From contig JAKSGN010000003.1 of the NCBI GenBank assembly GCA_024180945.1, positions 496,001 to 560,000 on the forward strand: DNA of 64,000 nucleotides. The letters are read 5' to 3'. Position numbers and translations under genes: made by a program. Source of the DNA: Macrophomina tecta (taxonomy: Eukaryota > Ascomycota > Dothideomycetes > Botryosphaeriales > Botryosphaeriaceae). How positions within the stretch are numbered: position 1 is the first letter of the stretch; each line of letters opens with the position of its first letter. Shown here piece after piece: positions 32,530-42,511 of this stretch. The notes beneath the pieces were generated by a model. That model did no database searches. It saw only the letters and a list, made by a program, of their open reading frames with translations, and was not told where the DNA came from.

Positions 32530-34309
32530 TAAGATCGTTACAACGACCTGATGGTGGTTTATTGTGCGGCAAATCGTTGCTTTTCTTTATAATGTATTGA
32601 AATGCAACGAAGACATTAGATCTAGCGGGAACCGAATGGAAATGCGGTATCCTGCGGAGGAACTCGGCTAAAGCTTTTAAAAGAAATACCATTTTCAGTA
32701 GGTAGCTCCGTGGGGTCCTGAAGGAGCTTTATTAAAGGAAGGTAAGAGAGCAACGACTACTCCGCCTCTAATAGTTACGCTTTTTGCACACAAGTAGGGC
32801 GCAGCCCGACGCGGTTGGGGGTGCACTGGTATCATAGGTTATAAGCCTAGTTTATTACCTACGTAATTATCGCGCAGCAAGAAATAGTCTGGATATGTGC
32901 TATATCATGAGCTAGAAACTAAAATGCCGACACTACGTCGGAGAAAATTTAGGGTAGACAGATGTGGCCATGCGACACATGTCTGCGGTATGAGATATCG
33001 TGCGACGGGGGGCACGCCTTGTGCCAGGCGTTGCCGGTTATTGAGCGCAAAAAAACTGCTAAAAAAGGGAGAGAAAAGCTTGCGTCCCGGCACCTTTCTT
33101 GTACGCTATAAAGGACCTTCGTGCTCTTGCTTCATTGAAGAATTTGCTGCAGTAATGGACCACGATGACGCTGGCACTATAGGAAAAATGTGTGGTGCCG
33201 TAGACAACGAGGGCAATAGCAGTGCCTGGGTCTTTGTTAATGGTAACATTAAGCAGTGGTCTTAGAGTCCGGAGCATTGTTATGTGGCTGGCGTCTGGTC
33301 ACCCACTACCGGTCTCGAACCTTGATTCTGCCTGGAACAGTCCTTGCCGTCTGGGCTACTGGCAAACAGTGCAGTTTAATGCCGGGCCGAGCAGTACTGT
33401 GGGCTGTTTTAATGACCTCACCAATCGCTTCTTGGACATGGCCAATTGCTTCCTTGACATCCTCAGGCCTCCATCATCCATGGCCCCAGTATCGATCATG
33501 GAACGATATCCCCACATCTGCGCTTACCGTGTTTAAAATCGGTGCCATATGCGCGATCGTGCTCTCGGCGCTCACATTCTTGAAGTTATTGAAGAACACA
33601 TCTCTAGACCTGCAGCAGGCTTCCTTCCGAGGATGAACATCTAATGATCGTGTTGGAAAAAGTGATGTGACGGCTTATTCAGTAATGAAGGCATGAATTG
33701 GCATGGTGTTGGGGGAGGGCGGCCCTGGAGTGGCCTTCTGTCCTCTCCTGAATAGACTACACTTGGCGAAAGCCAAATACACCTGATTGATCCAACAGAT
33801 CATTATCATCGGCGTTAGCCTGTCATAATTCTACTACGGTTTTGCATACTCTCGATTTTGCGAACATTGTCGCAAATCTCCTTGCTCTAGACTCGCCTAG
33901 CGCCGTTTGGACCTTCAGCAATAACTTTGCCGTCAGTTTCGCATTACCACCAACTCAGCCGAGGATAAGCTTCGCTGTCCCGGGCGAAGTACAGGAATAT
34001 CTTTTGCAATTAGTCTGCTATAAAGATAGCCATTGTAGATTTGTCATCATTCTATGATGAGGATATAACAAGACCCAGTAAAGCAGCCATTCGGCTTGGG
34101 AAGACCAGCAAGTTGGATCTTCGTCTTTTTCTATTTTCATCTAGAAAGCTAAATTTTGTGCAATGCCAAAGCAGTATCAAAAAGGTGGTCTGAAGCGTAC
34201 GATATAACGGGCGGGGCCTACTTTACGCATAACCACGCCAACCTCTTCTACACCACCGAAGAATCCGGCGACCAACTCTACTTATGCACAGTTTGGCGTG
34301 TGATTAGAG

Positions 34310-34640
34310 TGGTTGGATTTTCCAAGTGCCTCCTCCTGGCTCATGGCTTCCAAGCCATTGCCCTCGACCAGCACAGTCACGGACGCCGCGCAGCCCATTA
34401 CCAACTACCTCAGGCAACTTGGGCGCCTCTCGATCCGATCCGGAAACACTCACAGACGATGTCGCGGCGTCATTAAAGCACCTCGAAATCGGGACCGGCA
34501 ACAGTAAAAGCAAGGCCGCAATCATCATGGCCACGGTCTCGGTGGAGCTGTGGCGGCCGAGCTCGCATTCCGATCCCCGACCATGGTCCGCGCCCTTGTG
34601 CTGGTCGATGCATTGTGTGTACTACGAATCAGCGGCGCAG
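34310..34640 (+). pseudogene. Alpha/beta-hydrolase relic
   Basis: Pieces of a hydrolase fold appear in successive frames: HGFQAIALDQHSHGR (about 34340-34385), then SDPETLTDDVAASLKHLEIG (about 34434-34495), then HGHGLGGAVAAELAFRS (about 34528-34580), followed by TMVRALVLVDA. This is the usual order of strand, D-x-x-GHG loop and nucleophile elbow. At least two frameshifts separate the pieces. The elbow reads G-H-G-L-G-G, so the catalytic Ser is Gly here. Residues 5' and 3' of this core are missing. It lies at the edge of the AT-rich desert, and loss by mutation and truncation is the likely history. Confidence 0.6.
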
Positions 34641-34829
34641 GCCGGGCAGATTGTCAAGATGGTAAAGAAATCCCCTAGCACTCGTATATCAATTAATAGA
34701 GAACTGCCCCTATGTCATTACTAAACTCCCTTTCGCTTTTAGTCCCCTTAGGAGGTCATTTTGTGTTTTTGAATTTTGGAAGAGGATATAGGAGTGTCTC
34801 ATTAATTCTATGCCTATAAGAGTCTCGAT

Positions 34830-36657
34830 TTAGACTAGAACTATGGTTGCTTCCTGACTTTCTCCTCTGCAATATTCTCCTTGCATGATACCGTGGACGT
34901 AGGAATCGCCAACGAGATTGAAGCGATCGTTTTGTGCGCCTGATAGTGGCCGCAATATGAGGGGCATTCTCCCGCCATTGACCACCCATATCTGATCTCC
35001 CTTTTGCGCATTTTCCGGTGCAAGCCCGATAAGCCCTTCACTGGACAAGAAGAATCTTCTGCCCGCCGTCATGGAAAAGACATGGGTTTCCCATGTGCGG
35101 TACTCATCAGCAGGAAGATGCATTTCCGCACCGGCAACATCTCGGTATTTGCTATGCCGCAGTGAATCCCACCACCATAGGTCGTGGCATCTCCGCGTCC
35201 TCATATCGGCCTCCTTGACTTTGTCTGGCTCGCTAGTGAATGGATCGATGTTGGCGCAAAGAGTCCGCCAGAATGCGTCCAAGATGGTGCATGAGGGTTT
35301 CCCAGACTCCGCAATCGCGTAGTCACGCTGCGGCTCTAGGTCGACTTTGGTCATCTCCCGCCACTGTTGGAGCACATCGATCTTAAAGTGTCCTGAATCT
35401 CCCCCGTTATGGGGAACAAAGGCTTCGCCGACTTTGGAGATGGATCCTTGTTGATGACCATCCAAAAGCAGTGTCTGAAGGCTTTCAGAGGGATCTCGGG
35501 AACGAGGTGTAGACTTCTGCGCGCAGGCATTGAAGAAAGTCGCGTATGATTGTCTCTGCATCAGCGAATTCAAGCGCCAATATTGATACCATTGATGGTC
35601 GCTCCAATCAGGAGCCCAAGAAGGAAGGCCGGCCACTTGAGGCCCGGCGGAGCGAGGCGTCCGCGGCAGCACATGCGACAGCACGTCCAGATTCCCGGTC
35701 CTCGTGATAAGTTGGATGACCAGTTCCGCGTAGACGTCAGCGACAGTAGATTCGTATTTTATTATGTCTTTCTTAAGATCGGAAGTGAGCCCGAGGAGCC
35801 CAAAGACTTTTGTCGCGAGGGTCGGTGGCCTGTCGGTGCCGGAATTTTGGTGCAATGTCCAGAAAAGGCAATTTGTCGTGCTTATCCGCAACGTCGACCA
35901 TGCTACGCACCTGCTTCAGATACGGAGTCATCTGTGCCGACAAATTGCCAACGCCCATATCCGGGATCGTCATGGCATCAATATCGCAGCACATGTCGCG
36001 CAGGAAATGGTTGGTAAAGCTTCGCATCAAGCCCTCGATCTCCCCTTGCGCAAACACATGCGTCCCGCACACGTATATGACTGATTTGGCCAGGACCGCT
36101 TCTTGCAGCGTCCAGATACGCTGGTACCATTTGGTGTCCCTGAGGAAGAAGAAAAGCTTCAGCGTTCCCAATGCGTTATTCGGCCCCGTGCCTGCATGCC
36201 TGCTCGAGTCCCAATGACGATCGGGAGATGCACCCAGCTCCTTGATGAGTTGAAGGGACTCTTCATGTCGTTGCCCGGCGCCCATCCATGTGACAACTCT
36301 TTTTGCATTCGAATAAATATCGTCCATCATGCGAACTTGTGCGTTGCGTTCCGTTTCGTTTCCTTGGTCGATACATACCGCATCTACCCAAAGATCTCGA
36401 TGTTTGTCATCGAGTCTGATATGCCGCAGTGCAGCCTCCAGGTTCTTCGTGACAGGCTTCCTCTTCCCCTGTATGGTGATTTCTATCTTGCCGTTCTCGT
36501 CTCCCCAGACGTATGACAGCGCCTCGAATCGTGTCGCTGTGGTTGAGATGAACAACTCGCATTTTATTTCCTCTTTGTCGAATCCTGGTAGAAGGCGGAG
36601 GATGCGGATCTGTCCTAATCCAGGGTTCAAGGGCGTATAAATGTTGGTGGAAGCCAT
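34830..36657 (-). pseudogene. HET-domain (heterokaryon incompatibility) gene with one frameshift
   Basis: The first part (36657 to about 35811) begins MASTNIYTPLNPG and holds the HET domain: FEALSYVWGDENG, RDLWVDAVCIDQGNETE, DIYSNAKRVVTWMG and RIWTLQEAVLA. It ends at RQATDPRDK, a conserved landmark in this family, which normally continues VFGLLGL. VFGLLGL is present but in another frame, open to the stop at 34830. One extra T in the run of four at 35808-35811 (plus strand) accounts for the break. The C-terminal half is typical of HET proteins (AGLPSWAPDWSDH, HVFSMTAGRRFFLSSEGLIG, KGDQIWVVNGG). HET proteins trigger cell death on mixing of incompatible strains. A single-base homopolymer change may be a real inactivation or a sequencing error. 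A TATA element lies upstream. Confidence 0.85.
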
Positions 36658-37469
36658 TTGTAGTCAAGTACCGGTCACTGAATGCGGGAAACGAAAGAAG
36701 GCGATAACGTGGACCAACGGCGTTGCACTCGAAAAAAAGCCTTATATAAAACAAAATGCTGACAACAAAACAATGTCTCATTTTCATTCGCGGCTGATGG
36801 GTGATTTTGGCTTGCCACGTCACTGCGCAAGCGCTGAATGGGAACACGAGATGTGTTCTGGATAGCATCGCATGTAAATTCGAACACATCTCTGTTGACC
36901 GCCAAACTAGCAACAGTTGAGTGGGCCGTAGCGGGTGAAGGTTCCGATTGTGTATAGCTACTCCGTGATCTTGCAGAAGTATGTCGCGTTAGACGGTCGT
37001 CTCGGGGATTCCACCCAGCCTCGCACGCCAACGAGGCTGCATTGCCACACCGCATCGTCATCTTTTACGAGGCGCAGTGATCCTGCAAGGCTGAATTGCC
37101 GGCACGTCATGTTTAACCAGCGACCCTCCCTTTCCTCGGCAATCCCGGCCCTTGTGTAACTTGAAAGTCAGAGCGGCTTTCATCCACAGCCTCCACGCTG
37201 TGGCATTGCTCTCGAAGAACCACGGGCCCCACCACGCTTTTGTTGAGCCCCCGCATTGTTTTCCCAACCGACGTAAAGATTGTTGCCTTGATGAGATGAT
37301 ACCGAAAGCCGTAATGAAATCGATTTGTTCCATTAAATGCAGACACTCATCTTTTGCTGCCCGACAGTCTCCTACGAAATAGCCGACCATCACAGCTAAG
37401 GATATTCACGTATGAAAGGCGCCCATAGCGTTGCGTGGTATCAACTAACAGGATTTGGCACCAGGCGAA
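36658..37469. other. Intergenic between the HET and ankyrin genes
   Basis: About 0.8 kb without a supported gene. Just before the ankyrin frame, CTAACAG at 37445-37451 looks like a combined branch site and splice acceptor, so an upstream ankyrin exon may exist, but none could be identified. Confidence 0.35.
36742..36748 (-). promoter_or_regulatory. TATA box of the HET gene
   Basis: TATATAA on the minus strand about 85-90 bases upstream of the start at 36657. Confidence 0.5.
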
Positions 37470-38639
37470 ATGACGGAATTGCACCTCGCTGCAGCTTACG
37501 GAGGCCCCGAAATATGCACCCGCATTCTCGAGGGAGGAGCCTCGGTCGATCTTTTCGAAGCCGAGTACGGCACACCGCTCTGCGCTGCGAGTGCGGTAGG
37601 AAATGCCCGCAACGTTGAGCTGTTGATCACAAGTGGTGCGAACGTCGAGGCGGAAGACAAAGAGGGCTCGACGGCCATTTTTTACGCAGCTGCCTTTGGA
37701 AGGCTCGATGTCATTCATTGTCTTCTCGACCATGGGGCAAATATCGAACACGAGAACCAGCGAGGCTGTACGGTCTTGAACGAAGTCTCGGCATCGGAGA
37801 GTACGGCCTCTGCGGAAGCGCTGCTCGAGAGAAACGCGAATGCAAATCACCTGTCGGCAGATGGAAGCACACCTCTGCACAATGCCGTTAAGGGCCAGAA
37901 CCCGAATATGATACGGCTTCTCCTCAAACATGGCGCACGAGTCGGCATGGAAGGCCCTCATGGCTGGTCTCCTCTTCACGCGGCTGTTGCCTCAGGAAAT
38001 TTGTCTACGATAGAGCTCCTTTGTGCCGAAGGGGCGCAAATCGATGCACTGGACGACCTGCGCTTTTCTCCACTCTTTCATGCGGTTCTAAACAACAACC
38101 TGGACGCTGCCCGACTCCTCCTCGATAAGGATGCCAGGACCTCTATCTGCGGAAGAACAGTATTCCGCGTTGCTGCATACAAAGGCCTTTCATCACTACT
38201 ACGATTGATCTTAGAGCATATTCAGCGCCACATGGCTGCCAACTTGGCCGAGATCAATCACGCTGATCAAGATGGGAACTGCCCACTCCACATTGCTGCG
38301 ATGGAAGGCGATCTGGAATCTGCAATAGCGTTGACCGAAGCAGTTGCTGAAATAGATGTGGAAGATAGAATATCACGGACGCCTTTGTACTTCGCCAAGA
38401 CACGAGGGAAAAAGGACGTCGAACATTACATACTAAGCAGAGGAGCAAAACCTGCCTTACCATCCACCCACAAGGCAACAGTCGAATTTGAGGACGGAAA
38501 CACAATCAGGATGAACCTCAACATCGGACTTAGCGAAGAAGTACAAATGACCGACGAAGACATCGTACGTCTACTCTTCCAGGCCCTAGAGAACGAGGAA
38601 GGACTTCCCTCACCGATTGTAGAGATTAGACTAGATTGA
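37470..38639 (+). CDS. Ankyrin-repeat protein
   Basis: A 389-residue frame beginning at the ATG at 37470 (MTELHLAAAYGG). About nine ankyrin repeats are visible: TELHLAAAYGG, TPLCAASAVGN, TAIFYAAAFGR, a weak one at TVLNEVSASES, TPLHNAVKGQN, SPLHAAVASGN, SPLFHAVLNNN, CPLHIAAMEGD and TPLYFAKTRGK. The last 70 residues are not ankyrin (VEFEDGNTIRMNLNIGLSEE, then EGLPSPIVEIRLD). The protein starts in the middle of what looks like a first repeat, so the gene may be 5'-truncated or have an upstream exon ending at the CTAACAG acceptor. Ankyrin arrays bind proteins and are common sensor domains in fungal NLR-like and allorecognition proteins. Its stop codon lies only a few bases from the truncated end of the convergent AAA relic. 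Confidence 0.75.
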   Translation: MTELHLAAAYGGPEICTRILEGGASVDLFEAEYGTPLCAASAVGNARNVELLITSGANVEAEDKEGSTAIFYAAAFGRLDVIHCLLDHGANIEHENQRGCTVLNEVSASESTASAEALLERNANANHLSADGSTPLHNAVKGQNPNMIRLLLKHGARVGMEGPHGWSPLHAAVASGNLSTIELLCAEGAQIDALDDLRFSPLFHAVLNNNLDAARLLLDKDARTSICGRTVFRVAAYKGLSSLLRLILEHIQRHMAANLAEINHADQDGNCPLHIAAMEGDLESAIALTEAVAEIDVEDRISRTPLYFAKTRGKKDVEHYILSRGAKPALPSTHKATVEFEDGNTIRMNLNIGLSEEVQMTDEDIVRLLFQALENEEGLPSPIVEIRLD

Positions 38640-38644
38640 AGGCC

Positions 38645-41600
38645 TACCGGCATTTTCCGCTGTAGAGGGAAGCGGCCGGACAGAGCGGGCGTCGACGCCA
38701 TGAGGGCATCGATGTCGGATGTCTGGCCGACCAGGATGACGACCAGGCGGTGAGCGTGGTGCCGGTTGTTGAGGAAGGCGACGAGCTCGTTGAGGGCTTC
38801 GGTCGCGAAGGCGCTGCTGCGCAGGGGGGTGCGCTTCGTCGAGGACGAGCACCTTGCTGAGCGACTTGGAGAGCAGCTCGCGCGCCTTGGGCGCCGTTTG
38901 GCCGACGAACTGGCCCGATCATGTCGGCGGCGGAGCACTCGACGACTTCGTCCGTGGCTAGGAAGCTTAGGTCGAAGAACAGTTTGCCCATGCTACTCGC
39001 GGCTGTGGTCTTGCCGGTGCCTGGGACAGTTGAACGCCAGTGGCTGGTTCTAACTCGCCAGCGGATGAGGAGAGAGAAACACTGCGCCTACCTGAGCCGC
39101 CCTTAAAGACGAATTTGGTGGGCACAAGCTCGCGGGGGTCGCACTTGCGTCGCTTTGCCCCTTGCCAGATCTGGTGGCACTCCTCGAGCTTTTTGATGAT
39201 GGCCTCGTCCACGAGCCCCTCGAGCATCTTCCTGCAGCCGCTCTCCGCCATCCTCCCGTGATCTGGATCAAAGTCCTCCGCCTCAAGCACCGTCTCGAAT
39301 TTGCGCTTCGCCGCCGGCCTCTTCGCCTGCCGCGCCTCGTAGTTCGACCTCGCCGCCGCCAGACACCGCTGGACCTCTCCACCGTTGGAGAAGGAGGGCC
39401 GCATCAGCGTGCGGCCCAGCACTTCGCGCGCAACACAGAGCGCGCCTTCCGCGGCCCGTACGTCCTTCTCATCCATCTTCAGCTCCAGGACCCGCATCAG
39501 CTGGTTGACGTCGAAGTCCTCGAAGCGAAAGGCATGCTCAATCGGGAACCGGCGCGCGAGGCCCGGGTTGCAGTTCCGGAACAGGGCCTGCATCTTGTCC
39601 TCGTAGCCGGCCAAGATGATGCAGCGGTCTTCGCCGAGCGTGCCCTGGACCTCGGCCACGAGCGTGTCGATGACGCCCGCCTTGAAGGAGCTCTGGCGGT
39701 GGGTCGAGGCCTCGCCGCTGCCACCGCCGTCGTCTAGCACGTACGCCTCGTCGATGATGAGCACCTTGCCGACCGTGGTGGGGAGTATGCCGCGTGTTTT
39801 GGCCTCCGGTTTCCCAACGCTGTCTCCGATGAAATCAGAAGGGTTCTTCAGCACAACTGTCGTGTGCGCCAATTAGCCCGCGTTTAGCAAGGATAAGGAA
39901 AGGGTGTTGCTCACCATCGCCCTTGCTGAGGAGGCCCAGGTCGGCCAGGACTTGGCCGTACAGCTTCGCCACGGTGGTTTTGCCCGTGCCCGGTGATCCG
40001 ACAAACACCTGATTAAGGGACACCTGCCGGGGCTTGATCTCTGCCAGTTTCGCGCTGGTAGTTCTGGTCGACCATGGCAATCATGTTGCGGACGGACTGC
40101 TTGACCGCGTCCAGCCCGATCAGCCCTTCCAGGCGCGTCCAAGCCGCGCTCTGGAATCCGGTGGGATCCGGTCCGAGCAGGTCCTCCTTTGTTAGCAGGT
40201 AGTAACCTGGGCGGCCGCCGGCCCTCTCCTGGGCCTTCAAGCGCGTTGTTTGACGTTCCGCGATCTGGCCTAGCCGGTTCTCGACCGCGCGGGCATTGCC
40301 GAAGCCCCTGCTGCGGCGATGCTAGCCAAGTCGGCGGATGGTGACGCGCATGTAGAGCCCCTCCACAGTACCCTCGACCTCCATCTCCTTGTACCTTTTC
40401 TTGATGCTGTCACATAGTACTTGCCATAGCTCCTCATCGCTAAAGTCCTTGAAGTGCAGCGTGTACGGGAAGCGGCTATGCAGACCTGGATTGTGCTCAA
40501 ACAGCTTTTCAATGTCCTCGGCGTAGCCGACGAAGATGATGACCAGCTTCCCTAGGTTGTTCTCCATCTCGGTAAGGATAAGGTCGAGCACTTGATGTCC
40601 CGCACTAGATACGTGCGGCGCGACGAGCTGGTAGGCCTCGTCAACGAAGAGAACGCCGCCCCCGTTATACTCCATTATTTCCTCCAGCATCCGCTGGGCA
40701 CCCTGAACTCCTAAGGCAGCGAAATTGGTCCGGTAGTCTCCTCGACGTGGTCGGACTCTAACGCTTTGATGAACTTGAGGAACCTGGCGTACAGGCGGGC
40801 AACTGTGGTTTTTCCTATTACACGCAGGTGTGAGCCACCGGCGGGTGCGATCAAGTATTTGGCGGAAGGATCTGGGAAGGAAAAGAGAAAGAGACTGACC
40901 TGTTCCAGGGTTGCCCTGGAAGATGACGTTGAGTCGCTCCTTTTTAAAATCCGTTTTCTGCGTCTCGTAGACCTCGGCCTTGTGTCTGATGCCGAGGAAC
41001 TGTTGTTTGACCTTTTCCAGACCCACGAGCGCCATAAGCTCGTCTATGATCTCGCAGTTGGCGTCCTCTTCGCGCTTCTGCCGCTCCCATTCCTCCGTGG
41101 CATGAGATGAGGGTTTCTGGAACGGCCGCGATCGTCGAGCGGGAGAGGTGGGCTACGTTGACTCGGATACCGTCGCGGATGAGGGAGGAGCTGGATTGAA
41201 CTCGTCTGCGGTGTGATTGTTCATCGCAGACATGTAATCATTTTCATCCTGCGCCGAGGGCATGGTCCCCGAAACATCAACCTGCCACGGTTGCGCATTT
41301 TCCATTAGCAGCGTTGTATGCATCTGCGAGGATTGCACGCCGTCGGACCCAATACCGGTCTCCCTTTCCGGAGCGAGACATTGTCGTGGTGCGTTGTTCG
41401 TGGTATGCAAGCTCTGTTGTTCCTGCGGAGGTAACTGTGGAGGCAAGCTTTGTATTTGTTGAGGTATGTTGTGTTGCCAGACATGGGGTTGAAGACTGAA
41501 TCTCGCCATTCCAGCCGAGGATGGGCTTGGAGGTATCGAAAGCGGAGATGACGGTATGTAGTGCTGTGGTTGAGGATCCAGAGACTGCTGGAAGGCATAT

Positions 41601-41788
41601 TGACCTTGGGTGTACCCATGGGCGGCCCGGGGCATTACGCTCGCTTGCGAGTTTGCTGCGCTGTTGCTGGTGTGTATTTCCGATGATGGTAACGCGTAAG
41701 AGTTGCGTCGGCACGTGCTGTGAAAGGATCGGAGTTGCCCGTTGATAGCTGTGAAATAAGCTTCCTGATGGGACCATAAGGTTCGCAT
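38645..41788 (-). pseudogene. Multi-domain AAA ATPase of the CbxX/CfxQ (SpoVK-like) type, heavily disabled
   Basis: At least three AAA modules lie in order on the minus strand. The N-terminal segment (41788-41156) is Gln/Pro-rich and ends at TAG (41155-41153), but the same frame continues into ATEEWERQKREEDANCEIID and module 1: [19 protein letters not shown] across an intron at 40899-40815, then GGGVLFVDEAYQLV and NPGLHSRFPYTLHF. Module 2 has [18 protein letters not shown], an intron at 39914-39857, VLIIDEAYVLDDGG and NPGLARRFPIEHAF. Module 3 has KFVFKGGSG, an intron at 39091-39021, GTGKTTA and KVLVLDEAH, and stops near 38645 after SGRFPLQRKMP. Lesions are two in-frame TAG codons (41155-41153, 40324-40322) and frameshifts near 40735, 40050, 38918 and 38827. 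Walker A and B boxes and all three introns are preserved. Intact relatives are large cytosolic proteins of uncertain role. Confidence 0.85.
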
Positions 41789-42511
41789 TTTTACAGTAAA
41801 ATTATTGACGGAAAATCCACCTCAGGTTTAGGCAACCCTTCTGTTCAGGTCAAGTGGATCGCTTACGTTATCCGGCGCTTATAAAAGCCTCTCAACTCGC
41901 TCCACCCCCCTTTTGATTTCTCTCCCATCCATCTTTCTTCCCTTCTTTCTCCCTGATCTGCCCCATGCCCTCCACGCTGTAAACATGTCTCACCACTCTC
42001 CATACAGTCTTACCGCTTTTTGCAGCTGATAGCTGAGCCAAATGGGCTATACCTTCCTCCTTCGACGTTGTAAGGCTCATCTAGCTTGCCACTGCCAGTT
42101 AACTCTTACCCCACTGCGGCTCTTCCGCCCGCAAGGGCGTCTGGCCCTTGCGGCGCTTCTTCTAGTGCGGGCTTCCAGCCCGTGGGGTCATAGAGCCCTT
42201 GTCCCTTGGGGAGTTTGTAACACGTCCTAGCATTAGGACCTAATGGCGGATACTGCTCTAGAATGTTATAAAGTGGTGGTACGGACAGCTTTCCATTTTT
42301 ATTTCGGCTCGGGGAGAAGTTTCTATTGCGTGTAGACCTCAAAGATAAAGTCCCTGCTATAAGACACGCTCTCCTTAGAGAGCTTTCTTTGTACGTACAA
42401 CTGTTTTATCAAGAATGTAGTACTGGTGACTGACTCTCTAAAGTAAACCCTACGGTTAATGCAGTAAGCTAAGCGACTCCAAAACTCAATGAAAAGAGCC
42501 TACCGCTATAT
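41789..42511. other. Intergenic, about 0.7 kb, no supported gene
   Basis: No motif-bearing frame. Provides the 5' flank of the AAA relic and the 3' flank of the second HET gene. Confidence 0.45.

Larger units (their letters stand above)
31230..34310. other. AT-rich desert with simple repeats and relics
   Basis: No supported intact gene. Contents include an A-run of about 22 at 32029-32050, a second A-run at 32330-32339, two diverged copies of a short motif after these runs (TCTCCGACGGNGAATCT, near 32071 and 32361), and a tRNA-Asp-like relic. A frame at 32897-33265 (122 codons) contains RCGHATHVCGMRYRATG but no recognisable domain. Confidence 0.45.
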
